Below, piece after piece: positions 55,799 to 64,000 of a stretch of DNA of 64,000 nucleotides. The stretch is from Schizochytrium sp. TIO01 (taxonomy: Eukaryota > Sar > Bigyra > Thraustochytrida > Thraustochytriidae), in NCBI GenBank assembly GCA_004764695.1, contig SMSO01000036.1:2454001-2518000 (forward strand), in the 5' to 3' direction. The notes beneath the pieces were generated by a model. It searched no databases. It saw only the letters and a list, made by a program, of their open reading frames with translations, and was not told the DNA's origin. A program made the translations under genes and the position numbers. Numbering within the stretch: position 1 is the first letter of the stretch; the number at the start of each line of letters is the position of its first letter.

Positions 55799-58204
55799 AT
55801 GGCGGACGATGGCGCAGGCCATGAAGATTCGGAGCGGGCTCCATCGCCTCGGGATAGTAATGACAGTATTGCTCCAACGCAAACTAGCACAACTGCGGCG
55901 ACGGCACGGAGTCGGGTTGAAGCCTTGCAAAGTAATCGTAGGTTAACCACCACAGGTGCAGGAGCGGCGCATGAGGCAAGGAGGTTACGAGAAGCACAGG
56001 AACAACGAGAGGTTCAGGTGAATAGCCTTCGTGAACACATCAAAACTCTCCAAGCCAAGCTACAAGCAGAGACAGAGGTAAACCAAAAGCTAGAAGATGA
56101 AAACACTGAGCTAAAAGAAACTTTGAAGCTTCAGCAAAGCGAACTTGACGAAGCCAAGCAAGCAGCTGCTCGACGTGCAGAGCAAGTTGAGGATGCTGCA
56201 AAGCGGGCCCAAAGTAACGATGAAGACTTCGATATGCTCAGTGAAGCCCTTGCAGAAAAGGAGCAAGAATCTCGCGTGAGGGCTATGCGCATTGTAGAGC
56301 TAGAAGAAACGTTAGAGCGCATGCAAAGTGAAGACGTACGCCTTCGCACAATGCTCCGGAAAGGAACAAATGCTTCAGCTGCTATTGATCTAAAACCAAA
56401 AACGTCCACTGAAGATGTCTGTTTAAGTGCTCGCAGTTTTGCGGAAAACGAGCTTGTTGCCCTCCGTGATGAAGCACTTAATATAAAAGAGAAACAACTT
56501 GCATTACTGAATTCCAGTAATGTGGCTCTTCGTGAAAATATTGATCACCTTGAAACAGAAATGCAACGCATGCAAGTTGATCTTATTGCAAAAGACAAGA
56601 TGCTAAACTCTATGCGCGAGAGCAAAGATGCGGCAGAGTCCCGCATTGAAGAGCTTTTACACAAGATAGAAGTTAAAAAGGGTCGGGAGGCAGCTATGGA
56701 GGTTGCGACGCAACAGAACGCACAGTTATTACTCTTGCTGCAACAGCATGAGGCATCAAATGAAGAGCTTCAATCACAAAATGAATCATTGGAAGAGGAG
56801 CTTCAGACAGCTAAGGAAAAGGTTAAAAATGTCGTGCGTCAGAATGCAGATCATGAAGCTAATGTTACGACCATGAGTGCAGAAGTAAGTAGGCTAAAAC
56901 GTGAATTACTTACAATGCGTAGCTCATGGGAAAAAGAAGAAACACTGCTACGAAGAAAGCTTAAAAAGCTAGAGGCAGAGTCATCGAAAACCATTTCTGT
57001 GCAAAGAGATGAATTACGGGACCGCCGAGAAAAACATTACCAAATGTTAGAGCGTATGCAAATCGCAGAAGACAAAGTTCGTGCAGCAGAGGATAAGGTA
57101 GACCTTATGAATAAGGAGATGGACGAATTCGACGAGGAACGTCAGGAGCTACAGGCTCGTGTTGCAGAAATTCGCCGCTGGGCTGATTCACGGGAAGCAC
57201 AACACCGCGAGGCTCTTTTAGATGCACACAACCAGCGTGATGAAGCTCGGAAATACGCTTCAGAAATGGAGAAACAGCGAGCAGCATTGACGCTGCAGCT
57301 TCATGAGATGTCAGGAACTGTATTGAAAGCTGTTGACAAACAAAAGGGAGCAATTGAAGAAGTTTCTCAGGCCAAGAGTGAGCTTACAGATAAAGAGATT
57401 GAGATACAGCATCTTCAAAAGCAGATGATTCGAGAAGGAAATCTGCAAGGTAAGCGTCGCATGAAGGCCGAGCTTGAGCAGCGCACACTTGCATCACAAC
57501 TTGATTTACTGCGAAGGGAGAATATGGCACTTGCTGAAGCAACGAATGCAACATATGAAGATCAAGCAAGTCGCTCTGATGCACTAGCAAAACGTTGTCT
57601 TAATTTAGAAGCTCAAATTGAAGAAGCAACCAGTGCTTTAGAGGCTCGTTTGCATGGAATTATGACGTACGTCGAAGCAGCTGTGCTTGTTCGGGGGAAC
57701 AATGGCTATCAGTTCAGTTTGCGTGGTTGCCGTATTGGGTCCACACGTACGATTGATCCTATCACTGCAAATAAGGTTGTTATGCAGGTTTGCAAGCATC
57801 TAGCTGGACTCTTAAGTCGTTGTAAAGCTGCAAATGACGCAAGTGTAACATTGGACCTTGCCAACAATGCTCTGTCAGATGAACATGTTCCAGAGGCTTT
57901 GGGTATACTTGTTCAAGCGCCGTTCATAGCATCTTCCATTACATTAAATCTGTGTGAGAACGAGATTTCCCCAGCTGGTTTGAGACTGTTGGTGCTTGCA
58001 CTACAGAAAAACCCACGTGTGCAACATGTTTTCGTCCACCGGGATGGCACGATTCAAGGTTTACGCGGCTCGGAGGTCGTTTATACACTTGAGGTCGCTT
58101 CAAACAAGCAAAGGCCCGAAGATTCATGGACTCAACCAGCTGCAGTATTAACCCAAGATACTATTCCTTCTCCTCGAACATTGCCACGCCTCCCCTCGAG
58201 GTAA
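55799..58204 (+). CDS. Long coiled-coil protein with C-terminal LRR-like part
   Basis: The 801-aa protein has a low-complexity N-terminus (about 1-60), then a nearly continuous coiled coil from about 65 to 625, rich in Glu, Gln, Lys and heptad-spaced Leu. The C-terminal 170 residues differ. They contain VTLDLANNALSDEHVPEALG and ITLNLCENEISPAGLRLLV, which read as two leucine-rich repeats of the ribonuclease-inhibitor type. Such coiled-coil/LRR proteins are often found at basal bodies, axonemes or centrosomes. That would fit the ZC2HC1-like neighbour 390 bp downstream on the same strand, but it is inference. The start at 55799 (MADDGAG) is the first ATG of a frame with no interruption. No family name is assigned. 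Confidence 0.8.
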   Translation: MADDGAGHEDSERAPSPRDSNDSIAPTQTSTTAATARSRVEALQSNRRLTTTGAGAAHEARRLREAQEQREVQVNSLREHIKTLQAKLQAETEVNQKLEDENTELKETLKLQQSELDEAKQAAARRAEQVEDAAKRAQSNDEDFDMLSEALAEKEQESRVRAMRIVELEETLERMQSEDVRLRTMLRKGTNASAAIDLKPKTSTEDVCLSARSFAENELVALRDEALNIKEKQLALLNSSNVALRENIDHLETEMQRMQVDLIAKDKMLNSMRESKDAAESRIEELLHKIEVKKGREAAMEVATQQNAQLLLLLQQHEASNEELQSQNESLEEELQTAKEKVKNVVRQNADHEANVTTMSAEVSRLKRELLTMRSSWEKEETLLRRKLKKLEAESSKTISVQRDELRDRREKHYQMLERMQIAEDKVRAAEDKVDLMNKEMDEFDEERQELQARVAEIRRWADSREAQHREALLDAHNQRDEARKYASEMEKQRAALTLQLHEMSGTVLKAVDKQKGAIEEVSQAKSELTDKEIEIQHLQKQMIREGNLQGKRRMKAELEQRTLASQLDLLRRENMALAEATNATYEDQASRSDALAKRCLNLEAQIEEATSALEARLHGIMTYVEAAVLVRGNNGYQFSLRGCRIGSTRTIDPITANKVVMQVCKHLAGLLSRCKAANDASVTLDLANNALSDEHVPEALGILVQAPFIASSITLNLCENEISPAGLRLLVLALQKNPRVQHVFVHRDGTIQGLRGSEVVYTLEVASNKQRPEDSWTQPAAVLTQDTIPSPRTLPRLPSR

Positions 58205-58594
58205 ATTAGGCCACCCCCATATTCAAAAGCACATAGCTACTACAACACGGTGTAATATGTAAAAGAACATTTTGTCAACTTTAAAATTAAAAGATCAATT
58301 TTTGGAGGGACCGCCAGAATGCCTTTACTTAACTGTAGCCCCTTCCTTTCTGTGCTCTACGTACACATCATCTGCCTCGTTATATTTTGCACATCTTGCA
58401 CTTTCATTTGGGATCATCTCAGAAGATGAGGTCTTATATGTACAACTAGTATAAAATATAGAAGTGTTACCGAGGCTGATCGTTGAATTACAATGTAGTT
58501 TGCAACCCAAAGTAGTTACAGCTGCTTTGTTGACGCAGCTGTCAGTCATCGTAAGCTACGCCCAGGGAGACAAAGGCGAGAAGCTACCTAGACT
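58205..58594. promoter_or_regulatory. Intergenic region upstream of the zinc finger gene
   Basis: It lies between two genes on the same strand and holds the coiled-coil gene's 3' end and the zinc finger gene's promoter. Nothing specific is recognised. Confidence 0.4.
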
Positions 58595-59368
58595 ATGAAT
58601 GGGACTGGTAAACTTGGCAAAGGGCCCAAGGCGGTAACGTGCTACATTTGCGGGCGTGGGTATGGGACGAACTCAATTGGCATTCACGTGAAACAGTGCC
58701 AGAAACTCTTTCTGGCTCAGGAAGCGCTCAAGCCAAAGAATGAACGAAGAGCGTTGCCACAGCCACCAAAAGGCACGGATGTGACGGAAGAGGACATCCT
58801 TAACATTAGACCTGGCCAGACTCAGAATGTCAACTGGGAGAAGTTTAATGACGCTGCTTTTGATACTTTCAATAAAGAGGCGTTGATTCAATGTGAATAC
58901 TGTGGTCGAACGTTTTTGCCAGATAGTCTTAAGCACCATCGAAATGCGTGTACTGCAGAAAAGCCCGCAAGGCGTGTGGGTGAGTCGGTGCGTCTTGGCG
59001 AAGGCCAGGACCAAGTTGAGGAGAAATCGCCCGTTGTATCAAGAGCCAGGCCAAAGTCAGCCTCGAAGGGGCTCCATAATCCAGCAGCAGGGCGTCGCCC
59101 AAACACGGCTTCAAGAGCAAGCGCGTCGTTAAGTCTGGGTACTCACCAGCAACGTGCGAAAGAGATCTCAGATCAGACTGATTTTCCTGCTTCTCATGAT
59201 TCCTCATTCACACGTGACGAAGGAGCAGGCCATTCTTCAACCCCAGCCATGCCAACTCTCGCTCCGGGCCTGGATATATTACGTGCAGTCGTGACGGACT
59301 TAAAGGCTCGTGGAGTATCAGACTCGGCAATTATTGAATGTGTCAAGACTAGTCTGCAGTCGGCCTAA
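58595..59368 (+). CDS. ZC2HC1/ZNF474-like C2HC zinc finger protein
   Basis: The protein (257 aa) carries two C2HC zinc fingers of the ZC2HC1 type. Finger 1 uses C16, C19, H31 and C35 in CYICGRGYGTNSIGIHVKQC. Finger 2 uses C100, C103, H115 and C119 in CEYCGRTF..LKHHRNAC. The first finger's GRxYGTxSxxIH pattern is the family signature. A disordered Ser/Ala/Arg-rich linker follows, then a short helical C-terminus with ILRAVVTDLKARGVSDSAII. In animals and protists this family is commonly linked to cilia and sperm; here that is only a hint. The start (MNGTGKLGKGPK) is well placed relative to finger 1. Confidence 0.85.
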   Translation: MNGTGKLGKGPKAVTCYICGRGYGTNSIGIHVKQCQKLFLAQEALKPKNERRALPQPPKGTDVTEEDILNIRPGQTQNVNWEKFNDAAFDTFNKEALIQCEYCGRTFLPDSLKHHRNACTAEKPARRVGESVRLGEGQDQVEEKSPVVSRARPKSASKGLHNPAAGRRPNTASRASASLSLGTHQQRAKEISDQTDFPASHDSSFTRDEGAGHSSTPAMPTLAPGLDILRAVVTDLKARGVSDSAIIECVKTSLQSA

Positions 59369-59773
59369 ATCGCGCCTGTGGTTTGTTTGAAATTATTGTC
59401 CCTAGAGACTTTATTTGTGAAGAAAGGACTTTGGTACAGATTCAACCTGTGCACCCATGCAAATATATGAGCAAGCCAGCTTCGCGCCACAGTAGTTGCA
59501 CATGCAACTGTCAATCAAGCTGATTTATAAGAATTGAAGAAAAAACAAAGCAAAATAAGAAAGTAAGAAAGAATTCGGTTTATAACATGTCAAGGCCATG
59601 AGCAGCCCAATATCTATCGTGTTGACGAATTTGAGGACACCCAGCCGTTTACAAACACGACAAATAACACAAAAGTGTTGAGTTGACTGCTTGAAGAGTC
59701 GTAGCACTTCGCTGAATGACCTTGCAGCTCAGATTTGTTCATTATTATTTGGTTGTTCAGCTCTAGGTTACCT
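59369..59773. other. Intergenic region between convergent genes
   Basis: It holds the 3' flanks of the zinc finger and JmjC genes. No other feature is seen. Confidence 0.5.
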
Positions 59774-61246
59774 TTAGACCATAGAAATGAACTGGCTCGT
59801 GTCCTGAGCAACCTTAGGGCAGACAGTAAAATCCGGGCGATCACTGCGCAAGGGGTCCTTGTCAAGTGCAATCGCAACGTTCTCGCAACCACGCGTCCAA
59901 AAGTTAACCATAACAGTAGGTCCCATGTTCTGAATGTGGTGCCACCAGCCAGCGGGCAGGTAAAGCATCTCGCCGGCCTTGAGGTCAATCGTGATGCTCT
60001 GAAGAGAATTCATGATGGAGCTCTGCCTCTCAGTGGGGTTCGGGTCATTCGGATACTTGATAGATGCCCAGCAGAGGCTCTGGTGCTTGCCCGTGCAAAG
60101 AATAGGCGCAAGCTGATGCGCCTCCGTGGGGGGCGCAATGAACCAACGCTTGGTGCCCTGGATCATGCTCACCCAATTGTCACAGCAATCGTGGTGCAGC
60201 TTAGTGTCCGAAGTAGAGGTGCCCATCCACATTGTTGGAACCTGAAAGCGCTTCTTGGGCACAAATGGCGGGTATGAGATGTTCATCATGGCCATGTACT
60301 TAGGGCCAATCATCATATTACGGGGGTAGTTGCGGAGGCCAGAAGCCTTGGCAAGTTTGGTGTCCTTTTCAATGGCGTAAAGTCCAGGTCCAAAGTCAAG
60401 GTTGGCATTTGTGAGTCCAGCTTTGCTGTGGTATTTGACATACGGCTTCTCGTTAGGGGAAGGTTCGTACGGGAACTCTTTGCGGAGCTCCGAAAGGGTC
60501 CATCCCTCCGTGAGGAATCCAAGATGGCGCATGAGGTGGAAAGGGATGATAACTGGGGTGGAGGTCTGCCGGAAAGTCTCGTGAAACTCCTGACGGCTGA
60601 TACGTTGGGCCAGGCGCGGGATGTAGCGTCTGTGAGGGAATTTATTGAAAAAATCATCGTGCATTTCTTGAAGAGACCAAAGCTTGGAGTATTCTGCCTT
60701 GGACTTGCCCTGAGGCGAGTTAATCACAGGCGATGCGAGGTACTCTGCACCATCGCTGAAGAGCAAGTTACCGAGTTCCCTCACACGCACAGCGCCAGAT
60801 CCTTCAGCTGCAATTTCCTCTTCCTGTGCAACTTCCTCATCCATTTCCTGTTCGATAAGCTCGAGGGACTCCTCCTCCATCTTGAGGACCTCCGGGGAAT
60901 CAGCATCTTCATCCTCACTGTGGCCAGGTGCAAGTCCTTCGTCGTCAGACTGCTCGGGATACTCCTCCTTTGAGGGTGCCTCAGGAAGGTCGAGGTCCGC
61001 AGCGTCATTGCGAGCAGCTGGGTGCAACGCAGCGTGTTTCTCCGGAGCTGTCAGGTCGATGTCGAAGGAGCCGACCGCAGCTGCAGCAGCTCGTGAGCGC
61101 TCCATGGCCTCTTGTTGAGATGTCACGGGGGAGTATGCGGAGTATAAAACCACAAACACGACCAGCAGCAGCACGGCGGCTACAAGCTCCACCTTGCGCG
61201 GTTGAGACCCGCCGCGGGCCTTCTTGGCACCATCTTCGGAGCCCAT
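59774..61246 (-). CDS. Membrane-anchored JmjC/cupin 2-oxoglutarate oxygenase
   Basis: This is a predicted Fe(II)/2-oxoglutarate-dependent hydroxylase or demethylase of the JmjC class. I start it at the ATG at 61246 (MGSEDGAKKARGG, 490 aa). An in-frame ATG at 61321 would add 25 residues translated from a GATT-type repeat. A basic N-tip is followed by a hydrophobic anchor at about residues 19-39, so the enzyme is probably type II with its catalytic domain in the ER/Golgi lumen. An acidic region (about 60-160) precedes the JmjC domain. Metal ligands are visible: HxD as H351-H-D353 in KLHHDCCDNW and the distal His436 in GWWHHIQN. The 2OG-side KRWFIAPP and the ending PTVMVNFW are as in JMJD/PLA2G4B-type and HIF1AN-like enzymes. 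The substrate is unknown. Confidence 0.85.
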   Translation of the reverse strand: MGSEDGAKKARGGSQPRKVELVAAVLLLVVFVVLYSAYSPVTSQQEAMERSRAAAAAVGSFDIDLTAPEKHAALHPAARNDAADLDLPEAPSKEEYPEQSDDEGLAPGHSEDEDADSPEVLKMEEESLELIEQEMDEEVAQEEEIAAEGSGAVRVRELGNLLFSDGAEYLASPVINSPQGKSKAEYSKLWSLQEMHDDFFNKFPHRRYIPRLAQRISRQEFHETFRQTSTPVIIPFHLMRHLGFLTEGWTLSELRKEFPYEPSPNEKPYVKYHSKAGLTNANLDFGPGLYAIEKDTKLAKASGLRNYPRNMMIGPKYMAMMNISYPPFVPKKRFQVPTMWMGTSTSDTKLHHDCCDNWVSMIQGTKRWFIAPPTEAHQLAPILCTGKHQSLCWASIKYPNDPNPTERQSSIMNSLQSITIDLKAGEMLYLPAGWWHHIQNMGPTVMVNFWTRGCENVAIALDKDPLRSDRPDFTVCPKVAQDTSQFISMV

Positions 61247-61644
61247 AGTGGCCAAGAGTGGACTTTGTTTGGTCTTTGATTGATTGATCTCCAATTGATT
61301 GATCGATTTATCAATTATCATTACTTATTTTCAGAATGTTAAAAACTAGTTAGATAACTAGTAGGACATACTACTGTCTCTATTTAGTGTTATTTTCACT
61401 CAATACTCCATTCAATATATTCCATTCCATTATAAGTTGTTCCAAAGTTTTTAGGATTGTCAACGATTGTATCGCTACCTTCTTCCTAGCTTTACCAATT
61501 AAAAAATAGAAACCAGAACAAATACTAGAACCGTTGTTGCCGCAAAAAAAGGTCAAGCAACCATGCTAGCGAGATCTCAGCCTGATGAAGTGCTAGGGAG
61601 GCTTTGTGTTTAAGGGGTTATTTGAAGGAGGTGAGGGTATTTAC

Positions 61645-61671
61645 TCTTTTTCTTTTTCTTTTTCTTTTTCT
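61645..61671. repeat. (CTTTTT)n hexanucleotide repeat
   Basis: About four to five units. Confidence 0.88.
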
Positions 61672-62344
61672 GTTGAAAATTAAAACAAAAAACAGACGAG
61701 TAAAACACCGAAACGTGATGAAATCTCTAATACTATCCTATAGGTTTCGCTAATTGCGTGAAAATGCAAAGTAAAATTTCTATGTTATGTTTTTAGCGGG
61801 TGAATTAAGAAAGACCTTTCAAGAGTGCTGCTCAAAGCGATCTTCGTGCCTGCGACAATTATCCCTAAGTTTACAGACATCATTGAGCTCACGGATCTCA
61901 CAGGACCTTCGAGCGAGATATACCTGTGGCATTTAGTGCCACCAGAGCATTCCTTTCTTCTTCTCTCACCAGCCTTACAATTTCTACAGTAGTTGGCTAA
62001 AACAAGGGCAACTTGAAATATGGTGCGCAGAACTTAAAAACTTGTTATTCCCACGAAAATATAGGGCAGCCATTGATTAATTGATTCATTGATTCACTCT
62101 TTCATTCATCCTAAATCATTCTAGGCTTTTTGGAATTGGGCTTGTACCGAAGCAAGTAATAGAGACAGAAGCCCCTGATTCGTGACAAAGAGAGAGCAAT
62201 TGGGTTGATTATAGAAGGTGCGGTAGTATTATTATAGCTACCAACCTAATTCTCCTACTAATAGCAAATCTAGTCCCCAAAGTTTGCCGGAAATCCGGGA
62301 CTTCGACTTCTGTGCCCAGTGTTCCCTAGGCGCGGAGAGCGCGG

Positions 62345-62374
62345 GGTACACACCTTGAGAGGGAGGTGTGTACC
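62345..62374. other. Perfect 11-bp hairpin
   Basis: GGTACACACCT (62345-62355) pairs without mismatch with AGGTGTGTACC (62364-62374) across an 8-nt loop. It sits about 390 bp upstream of the CH-like gene in GC-rich surroundings. It may be a 5'-UTR structure, a binding site or part of a small RNA. Confidence 0.45.
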
Positions 62375-62764
62375 GCCACGGTGGGAGTCCGTGAAAGAAG
62401 CGCTCTTCGAAAAGGAGGGAGTTTAGACGGAGGAATTACAGGAAAGCGAAGAAGTTCGGATTTAAGAAAACCAAGAAGCGCGGTAGAGACTTGCGAATCT
62501 AATTTGGAGAATCAAACGCGAAGATATGGATCGCGAGAGAAGCTAGGGTTCTTCTGGTGTTTGCAACTTTACGAGGCCATTGAAGGCAGAGGTGGAGAAG
62601 CAAATCGGAAGGCGTGAGCTCTCGCCGCGGATAGAGTTTCGTTTATTCAATCTGAGTGCCACGGAAGACACCGAAGACGCCTCGAGTAGTTTAGACAGGA
62701 TTACGAGACTATTGGTATCAATAACTAAAATTTGGTGAGCAAGGCGCGACCAAAGTTGAAGAGT

Positions 62765-63436
62765 ATGCCGGCTGGGCCTAGCCAGGTAGCACATCGCCGG
62801 TTAGGAAGAGGGCGGGGTGGTAGTAGCACAATACCAGGAACAAGAATGCAGCAAATGGCGAAGCACCGCTCTGAGGACGGAATACCACATGGGGGTGCAC
62901 AGCTACGACGGAAGCAGCCAATAAGTGGTTCACCAGAACAGTTCAAACAACCACAAAAACATCAGCAGCAACCGGGAAAGCAAGCAAAGTCTACTGCTCA
63001 TCGATCACAACCCAAAGCGCCGTCCGCTTCAAGCGGGAGTGCCGCAGACGTACCTGAGGAACTAGCTATTTGGCTTCGAGACCTTGGTCTTCTCCCGTCA
63101 GAGGTCTTGCACGGGCCCGTGACAGCAGCAGATGTCAAATTATTACGTTCAGGTGTCGTGGCCGCCCAAGTCATGCAGCAGTGTCTCGCTCGTGAGATGC
63201 CTGATGCTATGGTATTGGGGTCAGCTAGCCCTGCAGACACATGGGCTGAAGTCCTCCGTATTGCTAGTGAGTATACTGTTGCTACAGAGATCACCACACA
63301 AGATGGCGTCGCCAAAGAGCTTGTGCGCGGCAACCTGCGTGTGATTGTTGAACTTCTTGTGAGGCTACAGGATATTTTTCAAATGATACGAGCCAATGAA
63401 GAGCTCCTGCGCAACCCCCCCTATGGTAGCTATTAG
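62765..63436 (+). CDS. Calponin-homology-like protein, N-terminal part (frame ends after a C7 run)
   Basis: The start is the first ATG at 62765 (the frame upstream begins at TTG), giving 223 aa to TAG at 63434-63436. The first 100 residues are basic, Gln/Pro-rich and probably disordered. Residues about 103-210 read as a divergent calponin-homology-like helical domain: ELAIWLRDLGLL, KLLRSGVVAAQVMQQ, then LVRGNLRVIVELLVRLQDIF. CH domains bind actin or microtubules, but the match is weak. The frame stops soon after a run of seven C (63415-63421). Losing one C would lead straight into the next open frame, so the stop may be an artefact of a homopolymer error. Confidence 0.65.
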   Translation: MPAGPSQVAHRRLGRGRGGSSTIPGTRMQQMAKHRSEDGIPHGGAQLRRKQPISGSPEQFKQPQKHQQQPGKQAKSTAHRSQPKAPSASSGSAADVPEELAIWLRDLGLLPSEVLHGPVTAADVKLLRSGVVAAQVMQQCLAREMPDAMVLGSASPADTWAEVLRIASEYTVATEITTQDGVAKELVRGNLRVIVELLVRLQDIFQMIRANEELLRNPPYGSY

Positions 63437-64000
63437 TGTCTCAGAGGCAGAGATGAGCCGCCTTCGCGCTGGCGCTGATGCAGACTCACTTGGAATGTTC
63501 CTCATTGGTTCGCTGGCTGGACGGGTCGGGGTGACCCTTGAGCAGGCAGCGGCACTCTTTAATGGCGCAAACACCAATTATTTGAGCCAACTTCTCATGC
63601 ATGGCCCACAGCACAACATCCGTCCCATCTTTGATTGGGTTCATGAGCTGTACGAAAGTAGAGAGCTCCTAGCAGAGCTCGCTAAAACAGTGCCTTCAAT
63701 TGATGACAGTACTGGGCTTTTTCGAATCCTAGGGATGTTTTTGCTTGCCCCTGATGAAAGTGTCTGTGTTAAAGCATGTACATTATTTGCAGAAGTTGCC
63801 AAACAAGTTGCCCAGGAGGTAAGCGAAGCACCTCCCTCGCCTTCAGGTGGTCAAGAAAAGCGACAAGTCTACCCATGGAGCGCCCACGAACTAAGTGATA
63901 CTCTTTGGAATTACATGCGTTCTGGCTTTGGCCTTGCCTCTTTCCTTTCCTGTTGGATGAATATGCCAAAGTGTCGCCCTCTACTCGCAAATATTCTCAG
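63423..64000 (+). CDS. Continuation of the CH-like gene in a second frame, partial at window end
   Basis: An uninterrupted frame runs from the ATG at 63423 through the right edge of the window. It begins MVAISVSEAEMSRLRAGADA and is predicted helical, with segments such as SLGMFLIGSLAGRVGVTLEQ and LFRILGMFLLAPDESVCVKA. The start overlaps the end of the previous frame by 14 bases, directly after the C7 run. The simplest reading is that both frames are one gene, the second part being its C-terminal helical domain. A separate gene starting at 63423 is less likely. The family is not recognised, although the hydrophobic helical pattern resembles ARM/HEAT-type folds. Confidence 0.6.
   Translation, partial: MVAISVSEAEMSRLRAGADADSLGMFLIGSLAGRVGVTLEQAAALFNGANTNYLSQLLMHGPQHNIRPIFDWVHELYESRELLAELAKTVPSIDDSTGLFRILGMFLLAPDESVCVKACTLFAEVAKQVAQEVSEAPPSPSGGQEKRQVYPWSAHELSDTLWNYMRSGFGLASFLSCWMNMPKCRPLLANIL

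Larger units (their letters stand above)
61247..62764. promoter_or_regulatory. Divergent intergenic region, 1.5 kb
   Basis: Promoters of the JmjC gene (left end) and the CH-like gene (right end) should be here. A GATT/GATC repeat lies at 61275-61310 and a (CTTTTT)n tract at 61645-61671. A strong hairpin occurs near 62345 and is described separately. Confidence 0.45.

Overview
The window is nuclear DNA of a eukaryotic microbe. It encodes proteasome subunit beta type-7 with two GT..AG introns, the RNA polymerase III subunit Rpc11, a eukaryotic-type queuine tRNA-ribosyltransferase, an FKBP-TPR protein and C2/EF-hand proteins. Genes are widely spaced and intron-poor, intergenic DNA is full of microsatellites, and ordinary TAA/TAG/TGA stops are used. 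A ZC2HC1-type zinc finger gene next to a long coiled-coil gene suggests a lineage with cilia. The protein styles fit a stramenopile protist, for example a thraustochytrid (labyrinthulomycete). That placement is inference; no marker rRNA is present.

Layout: 1-839, 3' end of an unknown gene. 1545-1880 (-), Rpc11. 2485-3600 (+), TatD-like hydrolase. 4007-5908 (-), sterol/lipid-type glycosyltransferase. 6478-9807 (-), ABC half-transporter. 12478-13764 (-), FTR1 iron permease. 13.8-29.3 kb, about 15.6 kb with no credible gene, alternating GC-rich islands with tetra- to decanucleotide repeats. 29345-33925 (+), very large copper P1B-ATPase. 36129-38580 (+), FKBP-TPR-membrane-saposin fusion with one frameshift. 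39382-40788 (-), QTRT1. 44010-45530 (+), DMT/SLC35-type transporter. 47001-48290 (+), PSMB7 in three exons. 48831-50804 (+), lectin-PSI-seven-segment membrane protein. 51296-55004 (-), proline-rich triple-C2 EF-hand protein in two exons. 55799-58204 (+), coiled coil. 58595-59368 (+), ZC2HC1-like zinc finger. 59774-61246 (-), membrane-anchored JmjC protein. 62765 to the end, a CH-like protein interrupted at a C7 run and cut by the window edge.

The genes do not form one operon-like system, as expected for a eukaryote. There is one plausible functional link. FTR1 (iron uptake) and the copper ATPase would be partners if this organism uses a copper-loaded ferroxidase, as the yeast Fet3/Ftr1/Ccc2 system does; no ferroxidase gene lies in this window. 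The most unusual proteins are the copper ATPase, whose first five metal-binding repeats carry an expanded CxxxC motif instead of CxxC; the FKBP-TPR-TM-saposin fusion; and the lectin-PSI-7TM protein. All family assignments come from reading motifs, without database searches.
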